Assembly: GCF_002150035.1 (NCBI RefSeq)
Contig: NZ_NETS01000010.1
Location: 1,550,001-1,614,000 of the forward strand
From: Leptospira venezuelensis
GTDB lineage: Bacteria > Spirochaetota > Leptospiria > Leptospirales > Leptospiraceae
Direction of reading: 5' to 3'
Length of the DNA stretch: 64,000 bases
The first letter of the stretch is position 1, and each line of letters begins with the position of its first letter. This document shows, piece after piece, positions 52,629 through 61,041 of this stretch. Under the pieces are notes generated by a model that saw only the letters and a list, made by a program, of their open reading frames with translations, searched no databases and had not been told where the DNA came from. The position numbers were made by a program, and so were the translations under genes.

Positions 52629-53903
52629 CTAAACTTTCTGAGAAATGGGCAGATCCATTTCCATTAGGACCATTGTTTCTTCTTCTTCATCCAAAAAGCT
52701 TGTTACATTAAATGTAGAAATCTTGCCTTCATGGTTCGAAACTATTTTTTCTACTAAAGGCAATCCTAATCCATAATCCAGAGTAGGGATGTCTTCGTGA
52801 ACATATTTTGTTAGCCTTGCAAAGGGTTGAAATACAAACTCGGATTCTTCGTTAGGGATCCCTTTTTTACTTCCTCCTTCTATTTTAGGAGAATTTAAAA
52901 CAGATATCAGGAGTTTTCTTTTTTTGAGAGTGAATAATACATAAATTGTTGTTTCTGGTTCTGAAAATTTGATCGCATTGAGTAATAATTCTCCAACTGC
53001 TTTTTTAAAACTTTCTTCATGGATACCTACGGCAGCTCTGGAGCTTATATACTTATCTTCACAAATCTTGATGTGTAATCTTTTGAATCTTGCCAGTTCA
53101 TATACATTCTGAATTTCCTTTCTGAACAGATTGTGTATTTGTGAGATGGAGTATTCTTCTTTGATTTGAGGGTTATGGATGAAGTAATCCATCTCATTGA
53201 AAATTTCAATGATCCTATTTGCCGTTTCTGCATTCGACAATAGCAAATCGATTAGTGCGGCAGGAACCTCATAATGAGTTCCGTTCTTTTTTGCTTTTTT
53301 ACGTATTAGGCCGATCGCAGATACCAATGCTCCAAAGCCAGAGCCCTGACTTAAGGAAGTTCTAATATTTGAGATCAAATAAGCACTTTTGGTTTGTAAA
53401 TCTTTCCTAATCAGATCCTTGCGAAATGAATTCCAATCAAGATCTCCTTGGATCTTATTAAATCTTTCGGTTTCCAGATTATCCTGCAATAGATCCAACT
53501 CCCAGTTCTCCTTTATGTTTCTGAGAGTTTCGCTGATCTCTTTCGGAGTAGTTTCTTTAATATCAATACAATCGAAGGCTCCTAATCGTAATGCTTTGAC
53601 TATTGTTTTAGTATCCGGATTCTCTAATCCCAAAATGAAAGAAGGGGATCTTTTTGATGTGGAAAATTTTCGGGTCAATATTTCGAATTGAGAGATATCC
53701 AATTCGGAGTAAACGATCCCGAAGTCCCTGTCAATTTTCGCGTTTTCCAATAAAGGAAACTGAAAAACAGTAAGACCCACATCTTCACAGATTTTAGTGA
53801 TCAATTCCGTTCTTTCGGGATCGGTCCCAACTAATAAAATATTTTTTTTAGTCCGGCCATCCGATTGCCGAACATCTTTTTTTTCTATTTCAGCGTTCGT
53901 CAT
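52629..53903 (-). CDS. degenerate receiver plus HATPase protein lacking an H-box
   Basis: The 424-residue protein begins with a receiver-like domain (KKNILLVGTDPERTELI ... FGIVYSELDISQFEIL), in which the phosphoacceptor Asp is missing. Its central part (LSQGSGFGALVSAIGLIRKK) and HATPase domain (GELLLNAIKFSEP, FQPFARL, YGLGLPLVEKIV) are collinear with those of the neighbour at 51408-52616. No H-box is seen. A perfect 18-bp palindrome lies 23-40 bases upstream of its ATG. The two genes converge with 12 bases between their stops. Confidence 0.7.
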   Translation of the reverse strand: MTNAEIEKKDVRQSDGRTKKNILLVGTDPERTELITKICEDVGLTVFQFPLLENAKIDRDFGIVYSELDISQFEILTRKFSTSKRSPSFILGLENPDTKTIVKALRLGAFDCIDIKETTPKEISETLRNIKENWELDLLQDNLETERFNKIQGDLDWNSFRKDLIRKDLQTKSAYLISNIRTSLSQGSGFGALVSAIGLIRKKAKKNGTHYEVPAALIDLLLSNAETANRIIEIFNEMDYFIHNPQIKEEYSISQIHNLFRKEIQNVYELARFKRLHIKICEDKYISSRAAVGIHEESFKKAVGELLLNAIKFSEPETTIYVLFTLKKRKLLISVLNSPKIEGGSKKGIPNEESEFVFQPFARLTKYVHEDIPTLDYGLGLPLVEKIVSNHEGKISTFNVTSFLDEEEETMVLMEMDLPISQKV

Positions 53904-54283
53904 AGACGCGCTCCATCCAAAAGCATTTCCGAATATTCGGAAAATATCTATGTAATATATTTTTAATGAGCCATAACTCTAGAATAACGTACAAAATTGA
54001 AATATTAAATTTTACAAGTTTTGTATACTAAGATGAAGGAAATGAAAAAAATGTTTTTCTAAATTATAAGTATCAGATATTACAAATTATTACATCATAA
54101 AATACAAATATACTAACACTTTTGGAGTATATTGCAATTTTAGACTAAACAGAACGTGTTATCTTTTATTAGAAATTTATTTCTGGGGTTTGTTCGAAAT
54201 AAGGGAAGATTTTAACTTATGTTTAGCGGGTCCCGCATTGCAGGGATTAAATGTTTTTCATTAAAAGCTTGGAGGGAATGTAT
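53904..54283. other. AT-rich intergenic region with an 18-bp palindrome
   Basis: TTTCCGAATATTCGGAAA at 53926-53943 is a perfect palindrome just upstream of the minus-strand gene at 52629-53903, well placed for an operator. The rest, to about 54280, is extremely AT-rich with no gene that I can support. Confidence 0.5.
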
Positions 54284-54323
54284 AAAAACAAAAAACGCCG
54301 CTTTCAGGACGAAAAACGGCGTT
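54284..54323 (-). terminator. rho-independent terminator of the thiolase gene
   Basis: On the minus strand, 22 bases after the thiolase stop, AACGCCG (54317-54323 complement) pairs with CGGCGTT (54294-54300 complement) and is followed by a T-rich run (A-run at 54284-54293 on the plus strand). Confidence 0.8.
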
Positions 54324-54345
54324 AGATGGCTCGAAAAATTAAAAA

Positions 54346-55557
54346 TTAAATTTTTTCGATTACGGTCGCGATTCCCATTCCGCCTCCAATACAGAGGGTA
54401 ATGAGTGCGTAACGTTTGTTCCTTCTTTCTAATTCGTCCAAAGCGGTTCCAAGAAGAATTGCTCCAGTTGCTCCGAGAGGGTGTCCTAAAGCGATTGCTC
54501 CTCCATTTACGTTGATCTTTTCCAGAGGAATTCCTAGAGTCTTCTGCGTATATAGTACTACAGAAGCAAATGCTTCGTTGATTTCCCAAAGATCAATATC
54601 TTCTACTTTGAGTCCTGCCATATTTAGCGCTTTTTTAGAAGCGGAAACAGGTCCAGTCAACATGATAGTTGGATCTTCTCCTGTAGCTACAGTCGCCAGG
54701 ATTTTTGCTCTTGGCTTTAATCCATATTTTTTGATTCCTTCGTCGTTAGCGAGTAGAACAGAGGCTGCACCATCCACGATACCGGAAGAATTTCCTAGTG
54801 TGTGGATATGATTGATTTTTCCTACATCAGGATAAGATCTTAATGCAATAGCATCGAGTTCTCTTTCTCCTACTGTTTTGAAAACAGCTCCTAAGCTTGA
54901 AAGGAATGCGTAATCAGATTCGATACGAGGATTCTCGTCGGTATCCACCGTTGTTCCGTCTTCTAACTTAACAGGAATAATGGATTTTTTGAATGCACCT
55001 TCTTTGATTGCCTTGTCAGCTTTCAATTGAGAAGACTCTGCGAATTTGTCTGCTTCTTCTCTGGTAATATTATACTTGGTAGCGATCAGGTCGGCAGAAA
55101 TTCCTTGTGGGACAAGATTATAATGTTTTTGTATATTAGGATTTCCTATATTAAAATCCCTATCACCTAAGTCCGCTCCCATTTTTACGCGGCTCATGGA
55201 TTCTACTCCACCGCCTAAACCAACTGCCATTGCTCCTGATTGAACATGGTTTGCGATATTATTAACTGCCTGTAGTCCGGAACCGCAGAAACGGTTTACC
55301 GTATATCCAGGAACGGAATTTGGCCATTGTGCAGCCATAACCGCATAACGCGCAATACATGCTGCTTGGTCATCCACTTGGGAGACACAACCTAAAACAA
55401 CTTCTTCTACGATTTCTGGTTTTAATCCGTTTCTTTCTTGGATTGCTAATAGGGTTGAGGCGGAAAGTTCTTGCGGGTGAACGGATGCAAGTGTTCCTCT
55501 TTTTTTACCTTTCCCTCTTGGGGTGCGAACCGCATCGATAACGTATGCGTTGGACAT
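54346..55557 (-). CDS. thiolase family acetyl-CoA acyltransferase
   Basis: The 403-residue thiolase has the nucleophile Cys91 ([14 protein letters not shown]), the substrate-loop block NEAFA, His in [15 protein letters not shown], and the second catalytic Cys in [10 protein letters not shown] near the end. It makes or cleaves 3-ketoacyl-CoA, in fatty acid breakdown (FadA-like) or acetoacetyl-CoA synthesis. No FadB-type gene lies next to it. Leptospira grows on long-chain fatty acids, so a beta-oxidation role is plausible. Confidence 0.93.
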   Translation of the reverse strand: MSNAYVIDAVRTPRGKGKKRGTLASVHPQELSASTLLAIQERNGLKPEIVEEVVLGCVSQVDDQAACIARYAVMAAQWPNSVPGYTVNRFCGSGLQAVNNIANHVQSGAMAVGLGGGVESMSRVKMGADLGDRDFNIGNPNIQKHYNLVPQGISADLIATKYNITREEADKFAESSQLKADKAIKEGAFKKSIIPVKLEDGTTVDTDENPRIESDYAFLSSLGAVFKTVGERELDAIALRSYPDVGKINHIHTLGNSSGIVDGAASVLLANDEGIKKYGLKPRAKILATVATGEDPTIMLTGPVSASKKALNMAGLKVEDIDLWEINEAFASVVLYTQKTLGIPLEKINVNGGAIALGHPLGATGAILLGTALDELERRNKRYALITLCIGGGMGIATVIEKI

Positions 55558-55670
55558 AGTATTTCTCCTATAACGAAAGCCGTTCGGTTATTCTTGAACT
55601 TGTGTTCAAAAACGAAATATGCTTACGGCTTGAGTTTAGAAGAAAGGAAGGAAAAGCAAGCTACTTCTTC

Positions 55671-56639
55671 TCATCCGAATATAACTTTATCGAAGACTCT
55701 GAAATACCAACAGTCTCCTTTTAAGTTTTCGTAAAATCCGTTATGGCCTCCATACTTCTGGATGAATATCTTAAGTTTGGAATTTTTGGGGATCTCATTA
55801 AATTCGTCGGGACGTATGATCGGATCATCTGCGGATGTGACTATAGTCAGATCGACTTTTAGTTTTTCAAAATCCTTTGGACCCAATGTATAAGAATTAA
55901 AATAATCATCAGAATTTTTGAACTCCGAAGTAGAAGCCACTATCCTATCAGTCATTTCCATAACTGATTTTCCTTTCATGATATTTGGATAGGGATGTAG
56001 ATCTGGGAAGTGAACATTCTTCTTAGCTAAGGATTGTCTCCATTTATCCAAAAAATATTTTCCTATGATCAGTTTAGAATCCATCATTTCGGTTGCAGAC
56101 TTTGGATGAAGGGGAGGGCTTACTGCAATACAATGTTTTAAATTCGGGATGTTTTGTTTATTCCTAGAATGTTCTCTTGCTACCCGGATCGTAAAATTGC
56201 CACCCATAGAGAATCCACCCAAATAAACTGGAAGTTTATTTCCGTATTCTTTTGCAACTTTGCGGACCGCTTCGTAAGTTTCCCTTATTAAGCTTCCGTT
56301 AAATGGCTCTGGGTTTAGATGATGAGTATTTCCGTGATCTCTTAAGTTCAGCCGAAAGATAGAAATCCCTTTATCAAAAAATCTTCTGGAAGTCCGTTGG
56401 ATATAATTTGAATCCATACTTCCTTCCCAGCCGTGTATAAGAACGAGTAATGCCTTGTCTTGTGGAGATTTGGAATAATGACCTAATAATCGAACACCTT
56501 TGCCTGCATCTATTACAACAGGAGTAGCGGCTCTGTCCATAGGATGATCCGGAGTATTCTGCCTCATTAAAGAAGCTAAAACTGTTTGTACAAAAGGATG
56601 TCGGAGATGAATGGGGGGTTTGAAGGGACGAAGGTCCAT
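55671..56639 (-). CDS. YheT-like alpha/beta hydrolase
   Basis: The 322-residue protein has the COG0429 pattern: FKPPIHLRHPFVQTVLASL at the start, LVLIHGWEGSMDSNYIQ with the oxyanion HG, RLNLRDHGNTHHLNPE, the nucleophile Ser in LGGFSMGGNFTIR, and the late acid/base segment TSADDPIIRPDEF ... GGHNGFYE with the catalytic Asp and His. Substrates of this family are poorly known esters or lipids. It lies 41 bases after the hybrid kinase gene. Confidence 0.88.
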   Translation of the reverse strand: MDLRPFKPPIHLRHPFVQTVLASLMRQNTPDHPMDRAATPVVIDAGKGVRLLGHYSKSPQDKALLVLIHGWEGSMDSNYIQRTSRRFFDKGISIFRLNLRDHGNTHHLNPEPFNGSLIRETYEAVRKVAKEYGNKLPVYLGGFSMGGNFTIRVAREHSRNKQNIPNLKHCIAVSPPLHPKSATEMMDSKLIIGKYFLDKWRQSLAKKNVHFPDLHPYPNIMKGKSVMEMTDRIVASTSEFKNSDDYFNSYTLGPKDFEKLKVDLTIVTSADDPIIRPDEFNEIPKNSKLKIFIQKYGGHNGFYENLKGDCWYFRVFDKVIFG

Positions 56640-56681
56640 GCCGACAATTTTCCGGATCAGGTTTTATGAGACAAGCATTCG

Positions 56682-58982
56682 TTAGAGAAAATCTGTAAGA
56701 ACTTTATACAATTGTTTTGGTTGGAATGGTTTGCCGATAAAACCTTCTATTCCATGTTGAGCACATTTTTCATATGCTTCAGAAAAGGAGCTAGCTGTAA
56801 CTGCTACGATAGGAGTTTTTGCATTAGAGGAATTTAAAGCATGTATTGCGTCTGCAGTATGATATCCATCCATCTCAGGCATTTGTAGATCTAATAGGAT
56901 CAGATCGTATTTTTTTTCATTCGTATCTAAAAGTTTTAATGCTTCTTTGCCGCTTAAGGCAGAGTCGGATTGTATTCCTGTTTTACTTAGATGTTTAGCA
57001 AGTATTTTAACGTTAATCTCGTTATCATCAACTATCAGAACTGAACTAGATACGAATGTAGGAACTGAATCAGATTCGATCTGTACTGGATTGAGAGAAG
57101 ATCTCGTTTCCATTTTTAAAGGGAGAGAGATTGAAAATTCAGAACCAATCCCAGGTTCTGAATTCAAATGAACTTCTCCTTTCATTCTAGAAACTAACCT
57201 TTTGACAATATAGAGTCCAAGTCCCACTCCTTTGTATTTGCGCGTGTCCGCCAAATCTTCTTGGTGGAATGCATCAAAGATCCTTTGTCTTGCTTCTTCT
57301 TTGATTCCGATGCCTGTGTCTTTTACTTTGAATATGATAGAAGTTTCTCCTTCTGTATCTAATGAAAGAGTAACTGAACCTTTGTCCGTGAATTTGACGG
57401 AATTTGTGATGAGGTTCAATAATACCTGTTCGATCCTAGTTCTGTCTCCGATAATCACTTTCGGGAATTTTTCAGAAATAAGGATTTTGAATTCTATATC
57501 CTTCTCGAATGCTTTAGGTTCTACTAATATACGAATAAAGTCTATGAATGTTTTGATCTCAAAAGGTTCTTCCTTGATTTCCATTTTTGCAGAATCTAAG
57601 GTGATGATTTGTAATAGATCATCAATAAGCCTAGATAGGATCGCAGTGGAATCTGAAAGATCTTTAAGATATTCTTTTTGTTCCGAATCTAATTTTGAAC
57701 CTGAAAGTAGGCTGGCCATTCCGAAAATTCCGTTCAATGGAGTTCTCATTTCATGAGAGATCATTCCTAAAAATTCCGACTTGGCTTTGTCAGCTTGTTC
57801 TGCCTTTTCTTTTGCTTTTTCTAAGGCATGCTCTGATTGTTTTGCAGCAGAGATATCAGTATGAGTTCCAACAATTCGTGTAGGTTCTCCATTCTCATCT
57901 TTAATGATAAGTGCTCTTGAACGGACAAATATATATTCCCCAGCTTTTGTTTTGAATCTTAAAACCTTATCGAACCTTTCGGTTTCTTCGGATTGGTGTC
58001 TTTGGAATGCAGAGAGTGCAATTCTTAGATCTTTTGGATGTACTAATTTTCTCCAGAGCTGGATGTCATCTGATTCAATCTCTTTGTCGGTGAAGCCAAG
58101 CATAGTCTTCCATCTTTCAGAAAGAAAAAGTTGTTCAGTCTTTACGTTATAATCCCAATATCCGTCATTGGATGCAAGATAGGTGAATTCTAACTGCTCT
58201 TTTTGTATCCTAAGTTGGTTTTCTACATTTCGAATTTCTGTAACATTCTTGTTAGTAATTACGAGGCCCTCGTAAACTCTGCTAATATGAAGAAGATAAA
58301 ATCCTGGATTTCCTTGAGCATCTTTAATCTCATATTCTTTCTTTTCCGCCTGTTGTGTGAGATAAACTCTCTTAAAAAGATCGAACATGCCCAAATCCAC
58401 ATTTTCAGGGAATACACTGTATAAATTTTTGCCGATCGAGATCTCTTTGGGTATTCCCATTTCTGTCTCTGCTGCAGGGTTCATATCCTTATATATGAAA
58501 TCTATAATATTTCCGTTCTCGTTAAAAATCGGTTCTAAATAATATATTGCGTCCTCATTCCTATACGCCGCTTCTCTAAAAATGTCCTTTTCTTTGATTT
58601 CTTGGTTTAAGTCTTTTGCGATCGAAATGATCCAATCGTCCCGATGGCAGAGCATAGTGGAGTCAACATATTTTCCCGAGATTACTGACTGACGAATTCC
58701 CCTCCACTCGGACCCAGCCCTACTGATCGAATTCATAAACTCGGCCATTTCAGGCTTAATTATGCTTACTCCTGGCCTGAACTCAGTGAAATTCTTTCCA
58801 ATTAGGAAAACCTTTTCCATTTGTAAGAGTTTGGCGCCTTGTTCATTGCAATAATGCAATTTTATATCTTTGATCTTGCCGCTCTCGTCTCGGAGAAGTT
58901 CATTCACATATACGGATGTCCCCTCTGAATGTTCAAAAAACTTAATGAAGGTGAGAATGTCTGTCGGGATCTCGTTCATCAT
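56682..58982 (-). CDS. multi-PAS hybrid histidine kinase
   Basis: The 766-residue protein has three PAS-like segments (about 10-120, 130-255 and 265-385, the last with a PAC motif ending in TRIVGTHTDIS), a coiled coil, a HisKA domain with the phosphoacceptor His in MISHEMRTPLNGIFGM (about 409), an HATPase domain (DTGIGIK, KGVGLGLYIVKRL) and a C-terminal receiver with Asp near 695 (LILLDLQMPEMDG). No membrane segments are visible. No partner gene is adjacent. Confidence 0.92.
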   Translation of the reverse strand: MMNEIPTDILTFIKFFEHSEGTSVYVNELLRDESGKIKDIKLHYCNEQGAKLLQMEKVFLIGKNFTEFRPGVSIIKPEMAEFMNSISRAGSEWRGIRQSVISGKYVDSTMLCHRDDWIISIAKDLNQEIKEKDIFREAAYRNEDAIYYLEPIFNENGNIIDFIYKDMNPAAETEMGIPKEISIGKNLYSVFPENVDLGMFDLFKRVYLTQQAEKKEYEIKDAQGNPGFYLLHISRVYEGLVITNKNVTEIRNVENQLRIQKEQLEFTYLASNDGYWDYNVKTEQLFLSERWKTMLGFTDKEIESDDIQLWRKLVHPKDLRIALSAFQRHQSEETERFDKVLRFKTKAGEYIFVRSRALIIKDENGEPTRIVGTHTDISAAKQSEHALEKAKEKAEQADKAKSEFLGMISHEMRTPLNGIFGMASLLSGSKLDSEQKEYLKDLSDSTAILSRLIDDLLQIITLDSAKMEIKEEPFEIKTFIDFIRILVEPKAFEKDIEFKILISEKFPKVIIGDRTRIEQVLLNLITNSVKFTDKGSVTLSLDTEGETSIIFKVKDTGIGIKEEARQRIFDAFHQEDLADTRKYKGVGLGLYIVKRLVSRMKGEVHLNSEPGIGSEFSISLPLKMETRSSLNPVQIESDSVPTFVSSSVLIVDDNEINVKILAKHLSKTGIQSDSALSGKEALKLLDTNEKKYDLILLDLQMPEMDGYHTADAIHALNSSNAKTPIVAVTASSFSEAYEKCAQHGIEGFIGKPFQPKQLYKVLTDFL

Positions 58983-59146
58983 ACTAAGGCATTTATATCA
59001 CTATAGGACGGCGAAGATACGGAAAAGACCCCGGAATTTCATGAAAGGGACCTTAAATAAATCCGTTGAGAATGCCACCGTTTAGTATCTGAAAAGAAGG
59101 GGTTGGAAAGGATTTTTTCGGGTGAAGAAGAAGGAAAGTTATAGAG

Positions 59147-59332
59147 TTACGAAACTTCTCCCTTTTGTCCCGTGCTCATAAATTCGTTTTCAGAATTTTG
59201 AGGGATAAGTTTCCAGATTTCTGACCCGGAAGGATAAGTTTCTAATATTTCTTTATCGTTTTGGCTGGATTCAAGCTTTCTGCAAAGGTCTTGGAATGGG
59301 TAGCGAAGGGAAGAGGCTCCACGTATGCTCAT
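59147..59332 (-). CDS. possible small hypothetical protein
   Basis: This 61-codon frame from ATG at 59332 encodes a charged Ser/Glu-rich peptide with no motif. A TATAAT-like box lies about 15 bases upstream on the minus strand, and the region between the kinase and the efflux genes is otherwise empty. No ribosome site or homologue is evident, so it may be spurious. Confidence 0.3.
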   Translation of the reverse strand: MSIRGASSLRYPFQDLCRKLESSQNDKEILETYPSGSEIWKLIPQNSENEFMSTGQKGEVS

Positions 59333-59396
59333 GTCCAAACTATTATATAATGAGACTCAATATCAATAAAATCTTTTTATTTCAAATATTTTTCTG

Positions 59397-59436
59397 TTGA
59401 CATAGGAAACAATAAAAAGATATTTTGTTTCCTATG
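59397..59436 (+). promoter_or_regulatory. promoter and long palindromic operator of the TolC-RND operon
   Basis: CATAGGAAACAA (59401-59412) and TTGTTTCCTATG (59425-59436) form a perfect 12-bp inverted repeat with a 12-base spacer. TTGACA at 59397-59402 lies 18 bases before TATTTT (59421-59426), a plausible promoter that the palindrome covers. A third GGAAACAA half-site follows near 59440. TetR-type repressors commonly bind such sites over efflux promoters, but no tetR gene is nearby. Confidence 0.6.
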
Positions 59437-59478
59437 GGTGGAAACAAAATACACTATAAATGTTTCCAGTTGGATGTT

Positions 59479-61041
59479 ATGCAACACAAACAGAATCAGG
59501 CAACCTTTCGCAGCGTTATTTACTTAGGTATTTTTCTAAGTGCTGTTTCTATCGCTAGCGAGACTCGGGACGATTTGGAGAAGGAAGGAGTATGGACCAC
59601 TACTTCTCTAATTCGTTACTCTTTGGAAAATTCAGTTCAGGCGAAGATGAGCCGACTGGACTTGGAGAACTCTGAGTATGATTGGGAGAAGGAAAACGGT
59701 AAATATAATTTTATTGGGACCTTAACCGCTAATACTCAAAAGACGAATAACTTACCTTTACCTCAGTATACATTGCAAGGTAGAGAGATCACAAGTAATA
59801 CACTTTCTGCAGGTCTATCAAAAGTTTTTAATACTGGAACCACTGCCGGTTTAACGGTTTCCGACAACCGTTATGAAACCGATGCGGGGAAAAGACCGGA
59901 ACAACAAGGAACAATCGCTCAACAATTCGCTCAGCCAAGTCTTCACTTTGCAAATCTCGGCTTCACTCTCAAACAGGAATTACTGAAAAATATTTTCGGA
60001 TACCAACAAAGAAGATCTTTGGAGATTAGCAGAAGAAGTTCCGCAGTCAGAAGATTGGATGCGATGAATACTCTCTCCAGGTCCGTGGTCCAATCTTTAT
60101 TATCTTTTTGGAATTTATCATTAGCGGACGAAAATCTTAAAACGGCTGAGCTTCTGGTTAAGAGCGTAAAGAATGTGAAAGATATCACTTCTTCCAAAGT
60201 GAGAATGGGAGTGGCAGAAGATTATGAATCGGGACAATGGAACGCACTTCTGATCACTGCAGAGAACCAGCTCAGACAGGCAAAACTGGAAAAGGATAGA
60301 GTTAGAAGAGACTTACTTGTTTCTCTCGGAAAAGATCCTGAAACTAAAGTGAATTTCGCATTGGTTTTGGACGATTCTCTTCCTTCTCTTGGAACCGAAG
60401 ACTCAGAAACAGAAGAAGCATTCCAGCATAGATACGATTTCAAAAGTATTGCATTACAAAAACAGAATGCAGGAACTGCTCTGGAAATTTCTAAAAACGG
60501 GCTATTACCTTCTCTTTACGTGAGTGGAACTTATAATTCTCGTGAATATGATCGTAATTTTCCACAAAGTTTCGATGGAATTGGTGCGGGTAGATTTACC
60601 CAAAATTCCGCAGAGATCAAGATGGATTATCCTCTCGGGAATGATACAGCCAGAGCGGAATATAAAAATTCTTTAACACAAAGTAGAAAGATGGATCTCC
60701 TTTTGGAACAAACCAAAGAGCAGGTCAAAACAGATGTGAGACAAGGATTACAAAAGATCAATACAACTCATGAGATCTTAGAAGAATCCAAAAAGAATCT
60801 CTCCCAAGCGGAGAAGTTTTATTCGGGCATTCTGCCCAGATACAGATACGGAAGAGCCACATCCGTAAACGTTAAAAACGCATTGGACCTAGTAGCTCAG
60901 GCTAGATACGGACTGATGCAGGCAAAAGTGAATTATAACTCGGCGCTAGTACAATACGAACTCTCTAAGGGGACTCTATTTCGCAAATACGGAATGGATG
61001 CCGAAGAAGTTCTGAACCAAAACACCGGAGATCAAAAATGA
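59479..61041 (+). CDS. TolC family outer membrane protein
   Basis: From ATG at 59479 the protein has 520 residues, starting with a signal peptide (hydrophobic core VIYLGIFLSAVSIAS). Upstream in-frame codons (59425, 59434) lie within the operator palindrome, so they are unlikely starts. Long coiled-coil segments and the paired LEISKNGLLPSLYVSGTY and ARYGLMQAKVNYNSALVQYE regions are typical of TolC-like trimeric channels. Its stop overlaps the pump gene start (ATGA), so it should provide the outer-membrane exit for that pump. Confidence 0.88.
   Translation: MQHKQNQATFRSVIYLGIFLSAVSIASETRDDLEKEGVWTTTSLIRYSLENSVQAKMSRLDLENSEYDWEKENGKYNFIGTLTANTQKTNNLPLPQYTLQGREITSNTLSAGLSKVFNTGTTAGLTVSDNRYETDAGKRPEQQGTIAQQFAQPSLHFANLGFTLKQELLKNIFGYQQRRSLEISRRSSAVRRLDAMNTLSRSVVQSLLSFWNLSLADENLKTAELLVKSVKNVKDITSSKVRMGVAEDYESGQWNALLITAENQLRQAKLEKDRVRRDLLVSLGKDPETKVNFALVLDDSLPSLGTEDSETEEAFQHRYDFKSIALQKQNAGTALEISKNGLLPSLYVSGTYNSREYDRNFPQSFDGIGAGRFTQNSAEIKMDYPLGNDTARAEYKNSLTQSRKMDLLLEQTKEQVKTDVRQGLQKINTTHEILEESKKNLSQAEKFYSGILPRYRYGRATSVNVKNALDLVAQARYGLMQAKVNYNSALVQYELSKGTLFRKYGMDAEEVLNQNTGDQK

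Noticed and set aside
54212..54589. 125-codon minus-strand frame
   Set aside because: It runs through the thiolase terminator and the end of the thiolase gene in another frame.
57232..57756. 174-codon plus-strand frame antisense to the hybrid kinase
   Set aside because: Antisense shadow of the HisKA/HATPase region; no ribosome site or motif.
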